Positions 22,816-36,000 of a stretch of 64,000 bases of DNA are shown here, one piece after another. Position numbers and translations under genes: made by a program. The stretch covers positions 9,768,501-9,832,500 of the forward strand of contig NC_063265.1 in NCBI RefSeq assembly GCF_019578655.1. The letters are read 5' to 3'. The notes beneath the pieces are model-generated. The model searched no databases. It was given only the letters and a program-made list of their open reading frames with translations, and had not been told where the DNA came from. This DNA comes from Ricinus communis (taxonomy: Eukaryota; Streptophyta; Magnoliopsida; Malpighiales; Euphorbiaceae). Numbering within the stretch: position 1 is the stretch's first letter; each line of letters opens with the position of its first letter.

Positions 22816-25800
22816 CTTTTTTTCAAGAGAGCTTTCTTTTGGATTTCCTCCGGGGAAAGAATAATTCTTTTTTGGTTTTTCAAGGAAGTGAGTTGCTTTT
22901 TATTTCCTTTGCATTACAATATTATTATTTAAGAATCTTGACCTGTGGTACATTTAAGTTTTCCTTTTTTTTTTTTTCTGTAAATTAATAAAAGAATTTA
23001 CTAATTTTGGGGGTAAAAGAATTTAAGAAAGATTCCTTGAGAAAATTGGACCTAATTTTTAGATTCTTATCTTACATTTTGGACTAAATTAAAAACGATG
23101 AGAATCAAACATAACATTAGATATAAACAACGACATAGGTGGGGGCTGGAGTCCACGCCACTCCTTAACTTTCTAAGATTTTAATTGTATTTTAATCCCT
23201 CTTAAAATTCCATTTTTTTCTTAAATTTCATTCTAGCTCAACTCACTCTATATAATAAAATTCTAACTCTGTAATTTTACGTTTGGTTAAAATTTATTTA
23301 TAAATTCAAAATTTATTTATATTGAATGAAATAAACATTAATTTATAATTTTATATATTTAAATTTGTATGAAATTAATTACAGCTAAATCCAATTCTAG
23401 CAGAATAGGTATAATTTTTAAATAAAATTCACATTAGTTTATTAATATATCTCATAGCACTCAATATTTTTTTCAATTTTATTTTTTTATTTTTTTGTCT
23501 CTCATATATGTATATTTTTTAATAGATTTCTAACTATAATTCCATATTATTATGAGTGCCTATCAGTTTGTTTGTGTTGCAACAAAACTTGGTCTATTTA
23601 CACTCCAATATTATTTTTCACACCAATTGATAGCTACAAGTTAATTCACAGGAAGATCAAGATTCTGGAAAGTATTAATATTTTATAAACAAACTTGTCA
23701 ACAGAGAGTCACCCCCCTTATTCTTTTTGGAAACTTTTCATATTATGAAAATATTATAATTGCATTTCTTAAAAATACAAATTGCTCCCTTATCTTTTTA
23801 ACTCTTTTCCTTACCCACAAAAAGTTATACAAATTTTATTACTTTTTTCCAATTTAATTCAAAGCTGAATTTGGGTGAAATCAATCCTACCTGTTAGCAA
23901 ATGGAATTTGGTGACTGAAACACTTAGACCCACATGAGATCCACCAACTCAACGGTGTGTTTTTGTAGTATTACTTTTTTTACTTTCTTCTAATACAGCC
24001 AAAATAAAATATCCTAATTAAACCCCTAAATTTTCAAATATCAATTTTTAGAAATCATCAAATGTAGCCCACAATTCACTATTTTTCTTTTCAAAAACAA
24101 ATCATCTTCTCCAGCACAAAAATTTGACACTAATATGTCATGTGAAGAAAAAGAAGAAAAGGTTTCAAGAGCATTACTAATACTAAAATTTGCAGTGGCC
24201 ATATAAAAAGTTAAGCAGCTATAGAGGGTCGCTCACTTGAATACATAATTTCGCTACACTAGCCATATTAGTTGTCCAACCAAAGCGGTACTTGATAAGA
24301 AAAAAAAAAAAAAAAAGTGTCCAACCATTCATTTTAATAATGAATTATAGTTTTTTTTTTAAATATAGATATTCACTAATAAAAATTAATAAATATATTT
24401 TGATATAAAAAATAAAAATAAATATCAAATATAAAAAAAAAATATAACAATTATTAATTGTGTTGATAAAGCAGTAGATTATAATTTTATGAAAAGAACG
24501 CTACACTCGATAACACTAAGTCACATATTGACTTTATAGATATTTTTTAATAAGCTTGATTATTTAGATGTCGAATTTTATCTTCTTCTTTTTCTCTTCA
24601 CCGCTCTTATAGAAAAAAAACTCAACACTCTTATAATGGTGTACCATAAAATTCTTTCCCTATAGTGGACCAATAGATTAAACTTTAATGACAAATAAAA
24701 ACATAAGAGAAAAAGAGAAGAGACAGCCAGATTTTTTTTGTTTGACACTAATGAATTATAGTTGGTCCAGGCTACTTTAAAGTTCTTTTATGAAGGTAAT
24801 TATTTAAATTTTTAAATATTTCTAAAATAATTTTTATAGATATTTGACATATATATAAAAAAATAAGAAAATGACAAAAACTTGTAAATACTTTATGAAT
24901 TTAAAAATAACTATAATATCAATATATATATGGTTCTTTCTAGAGTGACTTTATTTAAAAAAAAAGTAACTTTATTTTGTTTTAAATACTATTGATTCCT
25001 AATTAGCTTAAATTTTATTTTTTAAATTTTATAAGTAAAGATGACTGACAATCTGTTGAACCCTCTATAATTTTATAATTATGAAAATGATTAATATTTT
25101 ATAAAAACAACGATATTTTTTATATTTTCTCGTAAATTATGCTAATTTTTCATAAGTGTTACTAGTTGCCAAAAAAACGAATGATATTACGAAAAAATAA
25201 TTATTTTTGCAAAATTTCATGATTTACGAAAAAATTAAAAAAATTATAAAAAATACTAAATTTTTCATAATCGCAGAATATATTGCTAAATTATGAAAAA
25301 TGAAAATCATTTTCATTTTTTTCACAAATTATATCAATTTTTTATGAGTGAAACTAGTTGCGAAAAAATGAATGATATTACGAAAAAATGATAATTTTTA
25401 CAAAATTTTATGATTTATGAAAAAATTGGCAAATTTATGAAAAATAATAAAAAATTTGGTAATCACAAAAATTTATTGCTGAATTATGAAAAATGACAAT
25501 TATCTTCATATTTTTCATAATTTTTCATAAATTAAACTAATTTTTCGTATATTTTAAGAGTGTTTTAAAACTACCTTATGTTACTTTTAGCAAATTTCAT
25601 TTTACTTAGTAACCTATAATTAGAGGTTACTAATTTTTTTTTAAAAGAATTATGTAAATTGTCATAATCTGATTGGTGGATTAAAGTAAATATGATTACT
25701 TTATTTTAAAACGAACTATATATATTATATTTTTATTTATTTATTGCAAATACTACGAACCCAAGCTCATTCTTATAATTTCCAGTTCAACCCACAATAT

Positions 25801-25894
25801 ATTCTTGATCAACATTTCGAAACAGTTTTATAGAAATAGTAGCAAAGAGGTACAGAAGAGTGTAACAACTTAAGAAAATAATCCATAGCAACAT
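22816..25894. other. Intergenic region between the two RTM2-like genes
   Basis: About 3 kb, strongly AT-rich, with many A/T runs and no supported gene. The one clear structure is an imperfect repeat of about 192 bp near 25128-25510, listed separately. Confidence 0.5.
25128..25510. repeat. Imperfect tandem repeat, two units of about 192 bp
   Basis: ACTAGTTGCCAAAAAAACGA at 25161 recurs, with small changes, as ACTAGTTGCGAAAAAATGAA at 25353. Each is followed by ATGATATTACGAAAAAAT, a TTTATGATTTA(C/T)GAAAAAATT stretch, and TTGCT(A/G)AATTATGAAAAATG. Confidence 0.7.
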
Positions 25895-26559
25895 TTAGTT
25901 TTCAACATGAGATTGAAAGGGGTGCCCATATTTGTACACCAGAAATGCGCCAAGAACCATCACTAGAGCAACTGCTACTGCAACATTCCTACCCATGTTC
26001 TTCTTGCTCGTCAATATTTGAAGCTTATTCAAAACTAAATTCCGCAGCCTACATACAGCATTTTCTCTATCCTTATTCGAGCTTTTTTCATCTTCTTGAT
26101 TTTTCGGGGGTGGCAATGATGTTGGCTGATCTTGAGTAGAAGATGATAATGGCGTTTTCTTTGGAAGAACCATACAAAGAATACCACCAGTCAGTCTTGC
26201 ATGAATTTCGTTTTTTTTGTAAGAATCTTTTCTAAGCCTTATTTCTTTACGAAAGCGACTGATTTTGTTCTCTTCTAAAGGACGTTCCCCTGTAATTGCA
26301 ATGACTCCAAGATTGCTCAGTTGAATTTTCAATTGATCCTTCTTGAAGCCTGTACACGGTGACAAGAATTTGTAAATGTGGCTATTTAATAAATAAAATT
26401 TAAAATTTCAAAATAAAAATAAGTAAAGAGAAATGTAAATGGTAAGAATATTATGACACCTTGGAGATGAACCTCAAGAGTGTCACGTCCTTGATCTCTC
26501 TGCCACTTGCAGAAGGGCTCAAAATCCTCGTACAAGGTATTAACAGCAGTTCCAGCCAT
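25895..26559 (-). CDS. RTM2-like HSP20-domain protein with C-terminal membrane anchor (copy 2)
   Basis: Two exons, 26559-26460 and 26349-25895, encode 184 residues with the same phase-1 junction as copy 1 (HLQ then GFKKDQLKIQL). The alpha-crystallin strands VIAITGERPL, ISRFRKEIRL and GGILCMVLPK are clear. A variable charged linker rich in Ser, Pro and Gln follows, then a hydrophobic anchor near the C-terminus (VAVAVALVMVLGAFLVYKY). It is longer than copy 1 by about 17 residues, mostly in the linker. The two genes lie 3.2 kb apart on the same strand and share domain order, intron position and TATA box, so they come from a local duplication; their sequences have diverged considerably. The likely site is the ER or plasma membrane facing the cytosol. 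The substrate is unknown. Confidence 0.88.
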
Positions 26560-26644
26560 TGATGCTCAATTGCTAACTTGTTTTGTTTTGGTTTTCGTTT
26601 CTTGAAATTCTTGTAAGATACATAGGCTGCTTTCCCTGTACCTC

Positions 26645-26652
26645 TTTTTATA
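26645..26652 (-). promoter_or_regulatory. TATA box of RTM2-like copy 2
   Basis: TATAAAAA on the minus strand about 90 bases upstream of the ATG at 26559, matching the arrangement of copy 1. Confidence 0.6.
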
Positions 26653-27979
26653 TGTTCATGGGGAGCTTGCTCTATAAGAAGATGCATGTGGGCTAAAAAA
26701 TTAGAGGTTGCTTTTGGACTACATCTTGAAGCGAATAATTCTTCTTCTAATATCTAAGGATTCGAGACATGTTGTATACCTTCAAGTATGGATGATCGAT
26801 CTCCTTCTCTTTATCCATGAGAATCCATTCCTTCTTTCAATCATTAAACTTCTCCTTACCTTTTTCCTCTGTTTAGTTCTCTGCAGAGAAAACTTATACA
26901 GGCAAATACTTAACCAACTGTGTTGTCTCTAATAACCCACAACTTATCTAAAGAATTGGATTCATTTCTACTTCAAGCTTCACCTCTGACTAATATTATA
27001 GAACTGTCATTAGTGCTATCTATTGTAATCGTTAGCTCATGGCATGGTGGTTCATTAATGACTATGCAATCAAGTGGTTAACTAAAACTTCTGTCACTAG
27101 TTTGTTTCTTCGTCTGATGAACTTGTACAATCATTCGAATTGATATGGCCTACATATTATAGAAATATGAACAATTTAACGTTTTACAAAATTTACCCTT
27201 TGGAACAATAACTATGTTGTTCCTGTCCTTGCAAAGTTCCCCACTGCAGAAAAAAGTTGTGGGTCGGGATCTGTTGAAGTCTTTTTAGTTATCTTTACTG
27301 AGAAAATTACATACAGATGTACACTATATCCGTTGGCAACATGCCGATGATGGTAGGTAGGATGTGGCTTTATTTTTGTGAATCACAAAAGTTTAGGTAA
27401 GATCCTATATATGTCGTTGGACTTGTATTTGTTAAGCATTTGAAGTATAGTTGAAAATCTAGTAAGCCATCCAAGTGGATCATGACAATAACCATGTTTC
27501 TGGACAAGGACGGCTCCTACTCTTTATAGTATAGACAAAATGGGAGAACAAATCAAATCAAAGCTTTTTCTTGAAAGATTTAAAAATTCATGGATGGTAA
27601 CTAGAGGTATATATAATCACTTTATTATTAGATGCCTTCCCATTGGATAAAAAAGTCAAGCACAATTTTCATATCTATACATAAATTATCTGCATGCCAT
27701 TTGTTTATTGCCCATTGTATTTATAAAGGGCTGTCCCGTACCAGCACCACATGATCCACAAAAGCTTATTAGGGAACAAGTGGAGGACTAAAGTATAAAA
27801 GGCAATGATGTCTTTGCATTCCACTAGTAATATTAGTCAAATACATTACACAATTCTGGTGCTAGATTTAGGTAACAAATGTACATCAACCCAAAGCAAG
27901 AACTGAAATTTCTATTATATAATTTCTTAACCCCGCTTTTCTAAGCAAAACTCTGTCATAACAGAATCATTTCAACCAA
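26653..27979. other. Intergenic region, no gene seen
   Basis: Promoter side of RTM2-like copy 2 and 3' flank of the annexin gene. Short frames here overlap nothing recognisable. No repeats or RNA genes were seen. Confidence 0.5.
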
Positions 27980-29417
27980 CTAAAAATGACAATGGCTAGT
28001 AGTTGCAGCTGTATTTGTGGCCAAAGCAACAAGAAAATCTCTGTACTCTCCAGACGGAACGCTCTCACATATTGCATCTCTCAATTCCACTCCATGTTTC
28101 TTCTTCAGAATCACTTGAATTTCATCCATGTCTACCTCAGCTCTGCTCATCATCACCCTTGACAAGGCACCCTTGTCAGTTGTCCTCCCTTTAATGCTTG
28201 TATATAATGCCTGCACTTAGTTCTCTAACGAACTTTTATTAGATGAAATTAGGCACCCTTTTCTTTGGTACCACTTGTTTAAGGACCTGATGCACATAGC
28301 CTAACGAAAAAGCATGCAGAAATCAGTAAAGATGAGCAATTACCTTTGCATAATAGTTAGGTGGATAGCACATGCATTTTATGACAGTTTTCAGTGCATC
28401 ATCAAATGCCCTGGAGTTTCCCTTCTTTAGTGACTGAAAAAATAATGAATCAAAGGCAAGAGATTTATGACTCAAATCTGAAGAGAAAAATATAAACAAG
28501 AGTTTTACTTTCTGGAATTAGCTCAACTTGCAAGCTTATAAATGATTGTAGATGGATTATGAGCTCAAAGCCAAAATGTTAGGTAAGAATTACTTGTCAC
28601 ACTTTATACCTTGGTGTACTCGTGACCGTAGATGTGTTTATAGCTAGAAAAAGTCAGTTTCATCTGTGGAATGCTCCTTTTACTTAAAATTTCAAGCACA
28701 ACAGCTTCTTCAGTGGCTCCTGAACCTCCCTCCCCTGCTTCATGTAGCCTTTTAGCATCACATTTAGCTATATGTTGGCTAACATCCACTTGGTGAGCCT
28801 TATGTGATGCTGCTAATGCTACGAGTATCTGCAAAAACCAACCCATGAATTTGTACAAATACCCATCTGCACCAAATTAGCATATACCCAAAACAAAACA
28901 AAAAAAAAAGAGTAGGGCAAAATCTTGAAACCAAGATTCCTCCTTGGAGGAGTTTACAGAAGATTGAACAAGCTTTTACCTTCTGATATGGATGGGGCGG
29001 CTCAAGATTAATAATATCTTGGTCCAATTGCCTTCTAAATCTTGATTGATAAGCTTGTTTGATAAGCATAATATGACTTGATTTTCTACCCACAAAAATT
29101 TCAACAAGAGCCCTGTAATTAGTATAACCTTGTTCAAGAGCTTCCTTTGCTACAATGGCATCACGTTCATTTGGGTTTATCATCCACATAGACAAGGCTG
29201 CGCAAACTTTAGACCCAATTTTAGCCTCATTTTGAAGAAAACTTGTTATGTCTTCTCCATACATTACCTTGTAAGTCTCTCTAATTTGTTGCCTTTCAAG
29301 CTTGGATCTACTAGCCAATGATCTAACCAGCTGGTTTATCCTTCCTGGAGAATCGTGAATCTCTTTGCATTCTATCTCAAATCCCTGACTAGAACAAGTT
29401 AGAATCTCGGTTCCCAT
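27980..29417 (-). CDS. Annexin with degenerate calcium-binding sites
   Basis: Four exons, 29417-28980, 28828-28610, 28433-28344 and 28210-27980, all phase 0, encode 325 residues; plant annexins have about 315. Annexins bind negatively charged membranes, usually through calcium. Four annexin repeats are visible. Repeat 1 contains [19 protein letters not shown] and [14 protein letters not shown]. Repeat 2 contains [20 protein letters not shown]. Repeat 3 contains [13 protein letters not shown] and YKHIYGHEY. Repeat 4 contains [19 protein letters not shown] and [12 protein letters not shown]. The type-II calcium loop of repeat 1 (normally GxGTDE) is replaced by HDSPGR, and repeat 4 has KGRTTDK where KGxGTD(E/D) is usual. 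Calcium binding is therefore probably weak or absent, and the protein may bind membranes or partners another way. The exact plant subgroup was not determined. Confidence 0.88.
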
Positions 29418-32400
29418 AGCAGAAAAATAATCAAGGTTCTGGGTCTTTAAAGTAAATCAAGAACCTCACTTTTGTTCTTTATATAGACAAGCAATGACTT
29501 GCAACCAAAGAAAGAAACTTTTACTTTTGTGGGCATTGGTGTGTACTTAAGCTTTGGACTAATAACAACCACCCCATAAGTGAAAGAAACAAGAAACTTC
29601 TCTGCCATGTGAATTTTGTTTTGTAGCTAGATTTCATGGATTTCCTAATAGACTATGACTAAGAAATGGCCTCTTTTTGGCAAACTTTTCAATGCCCATT
29701 CCAGTTGCCACAGCCTTTTTTCATAGGCCTCTTTTGCCATTATCCCACTTTATCATTTAAAACATGGAACCAAGTTTGCAGGTTTTTCTGCTGCATTTAG
29801 TATTATTGTTATTACTATGGTTTCCTTGTCAATCCTATGTCAATTTTAGTGAACTGTTCACAGAGTTGGTATTGGTCCAACTTGGATTTGAGTTAGGCCA
29901 GGATGATTTTGATGTTGTAATTAAGAATCGCATAAAAAAGTATTGTATCCAAAAAGAAAAGGGGTTAGTTAAAGGGTAAGCTATACACGATAATGTGATG
30001 TTTCTGTTTTATCTGATTTTACCTATAAAATAACTTAATTATCTCATGTTACTTATAAACATTTTCTCTTTCAGCTCTCTTTTTTTTTTTTTATGATTTT
30101 CTTATTTTTATTTTCTGTTGAATCTTTTTTTTTAAATACTAAAGAAAGCAAAGAATATATTGAATTAACTTTATTATTTCTATTTTTTATAAAAAAAGAA
30201 ATTAATCATTAGTTTTTTATTTCTAAAACTCATTGTTTTTTAACATAAAATATATATCTTTTTCGTATTGTTTCGAGGTGAAACAAAAGTGAATATAAAA
30301 ATATGGACAATATTATTTGATTTTTAAAAATTATTTTACTTGGATGAATGATTTTTCAATTTTTTTGAGAAACAAATCACGATTTAAAAAAATTATTACT
30401 GAGAAATGAATAAAAAATATAAAATTATTTAAAAGAAAGATATTAAATAAATTTATTGTTTAAAATATATTATATAAACATTTTAATATGTAAAATGTTA
30501 TTTCTAACCGACTAAAATGATTAATTGAAAAAGGAATAATATAAATTTTATAGTAATAAAAATAAAAAATAAAAAAGTTAAAATGAGGAAGTTATAGCTT
30601 TTTTTTTAAAAAAAAAAAAAAAAAAAAAAGGAAGAAAAGAAACTGATAAAACCTGTAGATGGATTTTGGATAGAAAGAAAGAAGGAAGGAAGATGAGACG
30701 GAGCCACACAGCACAAACAAGGGAACAAAAGAGAGACAAAGTCCAACAAAATTCACTGCTTTTTATCTTCTCATTGCATGTTGACTAAGAAAAGAATCAT
30801 AATGACAGAACAACCTTCACCTTCTACTTTTCTTCTCTTTCCAATTTACTCTTTTCTCCTTCCATAATCACTCCTCCTCCTTCCATAAATACCCTTATAA
30901 ACTATTTATTGACTACAATAAAGTGTTTGTTAAGCTTTTTTTACATCGGAAAATTTAATAATTTATAAAAAATTAGTCATTCTTAAGAAAATGAAGTCTA
31001 ATTTAGATGTTGAACAACAAATGGTGTATATTTACTAAAATATATATATTTATAAAATATTTAAAATTAATTATAGAAAAAAAAAATGAAGAATAAATAT
31101 TTTTAAAAACAACAGAACATACTTTTGAAAAAATAAAAAATAGAAGTATTTTTATAATTATTTTAATAAAATGAGTAAATAGTAAAACTTCTTTTTATTC
31201 TTTTACAAGTTAGAATATAAAATGATAAAATAATTTTACTCTAAAAGGGTTTTTTTCTTTACCTTTTTAACCACTATAAATTGGTGAATAAATTTATTTA
31301 TTTTCCATCTCATAAGGTGAGTTGAACCTTTTTAATTAATCAAATTGGCTTTGTAGCTAAATTCTATAAATTTCTTTTTCCTTCATCAAATAGGTTTTGA
31401 TATGCCATGTGTGATTATTACACTATCAAATATAAATAGAAAAAATACAACATTATATTTGCTTATTTCAAATGGAAATTAAATTAAATATTCTTTTGAT
31501 AATTATGAAAAGATAACACAATGATTCGTTGCCACTTTGAACAAAGGCTTCGAGCAAAAAGTAATTTTAAAATATAAATAAAAGGGGTATGTTGTAGATT
31601 AGTTTCAGTAATTGTTAAATTCTTTTACCTTTATTTATTTAGAAACGTAATTAAATCATGATAACTGGATGAGTTGAATTCAAACTTCATAATTCTCAAT
31701 TAATAATTAAGCTTTTTTTATTATTACTATACTAGTTTTTATATAATAATTGAGTTAAGCCAAATAAAATACAAGCTGACAAATAAGATTCAATCGAATT
31801 TGATTTTTCTAAAATATTATGTTCATATTATAATTTAGTCAAGCATTATACTGACTATATCATTGAGTCAATTTTGAACAAGTACTATAAAATTCTGTTA
31901 AATTTAAATCAAATTTTAAGTCGATTATTTTCAAACCGAATCAAATTTAAATCCAACAGTATCTCAAATTATTTAAACTTGATGACACCTAATTTTATTC
32001 TTTTGCCAACTTGCTATCAATTTATATTCATTTTCATCAAAACTAATTATTTTAGAAACTAATTTTAAGGAACGGTGGATCCAATCTATAAGAAAATCAT
32101 GAATTTTAAATTTTTTTAATATATATAATTATTTTGATAACATAATTTTTTAATATATATATTTATTTTATATGTATAAATATTAAGCAAGATGTGTGAT
32201 TTTTATATTTATTATATAATTAATTTATTAAATAATAAATTACTTTTATAAATTAAACCAAAATTTTTATTCTAGAAAATTATATTATAATTATATTTTA
32301 AAAATATTATAGTAATTAATAGATTACTTGTTTTTAGTAATATAACGATTTAATTATATTTTTATATTAGTTATATAATTAATAATTAAGATATAAATTT

Positions 32401-32943
32401 TTTGATATATATATTTATTTATGATAAATAAAATACTTTTTTGAAATATATATTATTTTAAATTCATAAATATTTTATTTAAGTATTATCTTTATGTATA
32501 TTATATAATGACATATTAACTAATAATTTTTTTTTGAATTAAACATTATTCCCAACTTAAAAGAATAGCATAACTACGAACTGAAAAATGCTCTTTTAAG
32601 TCATAGTCCATGTGGCTACCTACATAAGTAAAACATAAGAGGAAAATAAATCCCAACCGTCCTGTCAACCGCCATTTTAATTTAACTACTCAAAGCCTGA
32701 GGGGAAGTAGGATCCAACTGTTCTTTAACTATCAAAAGGGTAAAATGGGAAAATAAGAGAAAAGAAAGGAAGAAGACGTAATTAACAAGAAGACTAAGGG
32801 GCAAATTAATTGATTAGTAGTACTAATAATAATAATAAAAAAGGGAACCAGTACATTCTCTGCTGCCTGCTCTCCCATTGTTCTCTCTGTATCCAACTTG
32901 TCAGGTCAAGCTCGCTCATTGCTTTGCTGCCTCTTTTATTTAC
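29418..32943. other. Intergenic region, no gene seen
   Basis: About 3.5 kb of AT-rich DNA between divergent genes, the annexin (-) and the BPA1-like gene (+). It includes a T/A homopolymer junction at 30600-30629. A 71-codon frame at 29764-29979 begins with a hydrophobic stretch but has no family match or promoter support and is not called. Confidence 0.5.
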
Positions 32944-32980
32944 TCCTCTCTCTCTCTCTCTCTCCCTCCCTCCCTCTTTC
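32944..32980 (+). repeat. CT-rich microsatellite in the leader of the BPA1-like gene
   Basis: A (TC)n run followed by (CCCT)n, 25-60 bases before the ATG at 33005. CT-rich leaders are common in plant 5'UTRs and may affect promoter or leader activity. Confidence 0.8.
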
Positions 32981-33004
32981 TTGCAAGAAGAAGAGCAACT
33001 TACA

Positions 33005-36000
33005 ATGCAGCAGCAAGTAAGTCTGTAGTTTTTTGAAGTAATTTTTATTTCGAATACAGTTATTTTTTTTTTTTTTGTTTTTATTTTGAGATTGATTTCT
33101 TTTTTTGGATAGACAAGAACTGTTCAAGTGAAGCATTTATCAGATCTAGCGAGCGAGAGAGAGATTCATGAGTTCTTCTCTTTTTCTGGTGAAATCGAAC
33201 ACATTGACATCGTACGGTGCGTTTTCTTCTTTTTCTTTTTTAATTACCTCGTATTTGTTTGCTTAGAAAACATAGGAATGCTAAAAGCTATTGGAGATCT
33301 TGTTCTTGAGTTGTTTGAAATTAAGCCAGTAACTAGAAGAATTTAATTTTTTTGAACTGATTTTAGACAGTTTTTTTTTTTTTTTGTGTGTGTTTTCATG
33401 TGTGACTATTGTTTTCTTATTATGGTTGTTCTTTTTGTTAATTAAAGTTGGTGTTTGGTTTAATCTTTGGCATGCAGTGAAAATGGGGAATCAAGGACTG
33501 CGTTTGTTACATTCAAAGATCCTAAAGCACTTGAAATTGCTTTATTATTATCCGTATGTGGTCCTTATTTATTATTCTTGTTTTTGTTGCTATATGATTG
33601 TGTGATTGCTTTGATTGTGTATTAATTGTGCTTTAATTCTGGTGGCAGTGAGTAAATTATAAGCAACTCTTAGGAGTTGAATGTTTTACATTTTAAGCAA
33701 TTGAGTGGTGTTCTTCAAGATTACCCAATCAAATGACATAACCTCTTTTGCTTTTGTCCCAACTTCAGGTTGATTATGTGCTACTTGCAAGATAATAAGT
33801 ACATAGCATTGATGTTTTGTTTGGTTTCTGTTTCATAAAAGTAGGAAATTATGATCAATTCTATGTTACAATTGCCAGCAATATGCTTTTATTCTTTTAT
33901 TTGTCTTTCTTTACAATTCATTAATGTGCGTATTATGTGTTTTGGTCAAACTAACTTCATAAAAGTAGGAAATTATGATCAATTCTATGTTACAATTGCC
34001 AGCAATATGCTTTTGTTCTTTTATTTGTCTTTCTTTACAATTCATTAATGTGCGTATTATGTGTTTTGGTCAAACTAACAGTAGGAAATTATGATCAATT
34101 CTATGTTACAATTGCCAGCAATATGCTTTTATTCTTTTATTTGTCTTTCTTTACAATTCATTAATGTGCATATTATATGTTTTGGTCAAACTAACTAGAT
34201 TTTACATGTTTTAAGTGAATGCTGATCTAATTTTTCATTAATCTTGTGGTGAAATTACCTAGTTTAGATGCAAAATGCTTTTTTTTTGGAATGATTAACC
34301 TAGCTCAAGAGTTACAGCCAAGTATTAGATATATGTGGAAGGTGTAGTTTTTCTGGGTCCTCAATCTGTAATTGGCAATCCTTTTTCTATTTGATATTAG
34401 TTACCAATATGCATGTAAGAGTTGTAGAAAGTGAAGCATTGATGTTTGGTGCAGGGAGCAACTATAGTGGACAAAATAGTGAGTATAACTCCTGTTGAAA
34501 ATTATGTGCCAAAACGTGAGCTTCAGGTAAGTGGATGAACAAAGTACTGTAATCTTGTTTAAATGATTTTCATATATCCATATTCAAACCTGCTATTCAT
34601 GCAGGAAGTAAGAAATGTGAATGATGCTGTATCTGTTGTTATTACTGAGAGCTTTCCATCAATGGATGTAAGTGAAATTACCAACAGTAATCTTTTAGCA
34701 TGCAGATAAACATGTTTGTCAAATTGTAAAACTGCTGAATGGTAGATATTATAGACTGTCTAAAAGTGGAATAGGCTTGGAGCCTTAATGCTCATGCTTA
34801 TTGTCTTAGAAAAATGGTCAATAAATTGATTTCACTTGTTCATCATGCAATTGCTCTGCTCTCTGCTTTCATATTTGGAAAATGGATTGAGATTTATAAA
34901 TGCATGTATTTTTATCCCATTCTGGACCTGTTTGGTAAGTGGATGCACCTGCATCATGTTAATCTGGAATCTGGTTCTCTCAGTTGATTTCTCTAGCCAC
35001 CTGCATCGTAAATGTTTCTCAAACCATATGGTCTTTCAATAATATCAGCTTTATATCAGCAGGCTAAAACTAGCCCACCAAATAATGGGAGAATGTATGT
35101 CAATAGAGCACAAGAAGTGGTTTCAACAATGCTTGCAAAAGGTTCAGCTTTGGGCCAAGATGCAATGAATAAGGCCAAGGCATTTGACGAGAAACATCAG
35201 CTGACTGCTAGTGCATCTGCCAAGGTCTTTTCTCTTGATCGAAAAGTTGGGCTCACAGAAAAATTGACAGTTGGAATTTCAGTAGTAAATGAGAAAGTGA
35301 AGTCTGTGGATCAAAGGCTTCATGTATCGGATAAAACAATGGCAGCAATATTTGCGGCAGAGAGGAAGATAAATGACACAGGATCAGCTGTCAAATCAAG
35401 CAGGTAACTTCTTTAGTATTGTTTCTGGTTCCCCGACTGTTACAGATGACATATTCCTTAGAGTTGCTTCAAATGATGGATATGTAAAGCAGACATGCTT
35501 TGCACTCACAGGCTTATCCAGTTATCCTAGTAGAAGATGCAACTCTCAACTTGTGGAAGGATTCACATTTGAGTCAGCCTTCCTTCCTGCTCGTATCATG
35601 TAAACCAAAAAAGAAAAGACACACTTTCATGGTCCTAATTTTTCTGTTTTTATTATTGACACGGTAACTGGAGATAGTCCCCTGATTTGAGTATAAATTT
35701 GGAGGCCAATAGTTCATCAATAGAAATGTTTTCCAATGTTCGTTTTGGTCCTAATGGACCTCCGTTAATTGTATCCGTATAGTATTAGTGTAGCAAACCT
35801 CTTTGGTACAGTGCTGAAAAGTGGGTGTGAATTGCAGTTTTGAAATCGATCCTGTTTCTTTGTCGAGTCCTTCAGTGACTTTTTGGGTCAGGCAATTGGT
35901 CTTGAATCATTACTTTCGTCGCTGTATTATTATTATTTTCAGATTGACCTCGGTTTCTAATGATCTTTTAGATAGTGGAAAGCACAAATGAATGGAATCT

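Noticed and set aside
29764..29979. 71-codon frame starting with a leucine-rich hydrophobic stretch, a possible small secreted peptide
   Set aside because: No cleavage-like site followed by a conserved peptide motif, no clear promoter, and AT-rich surroundings in which such frames arise by chance.
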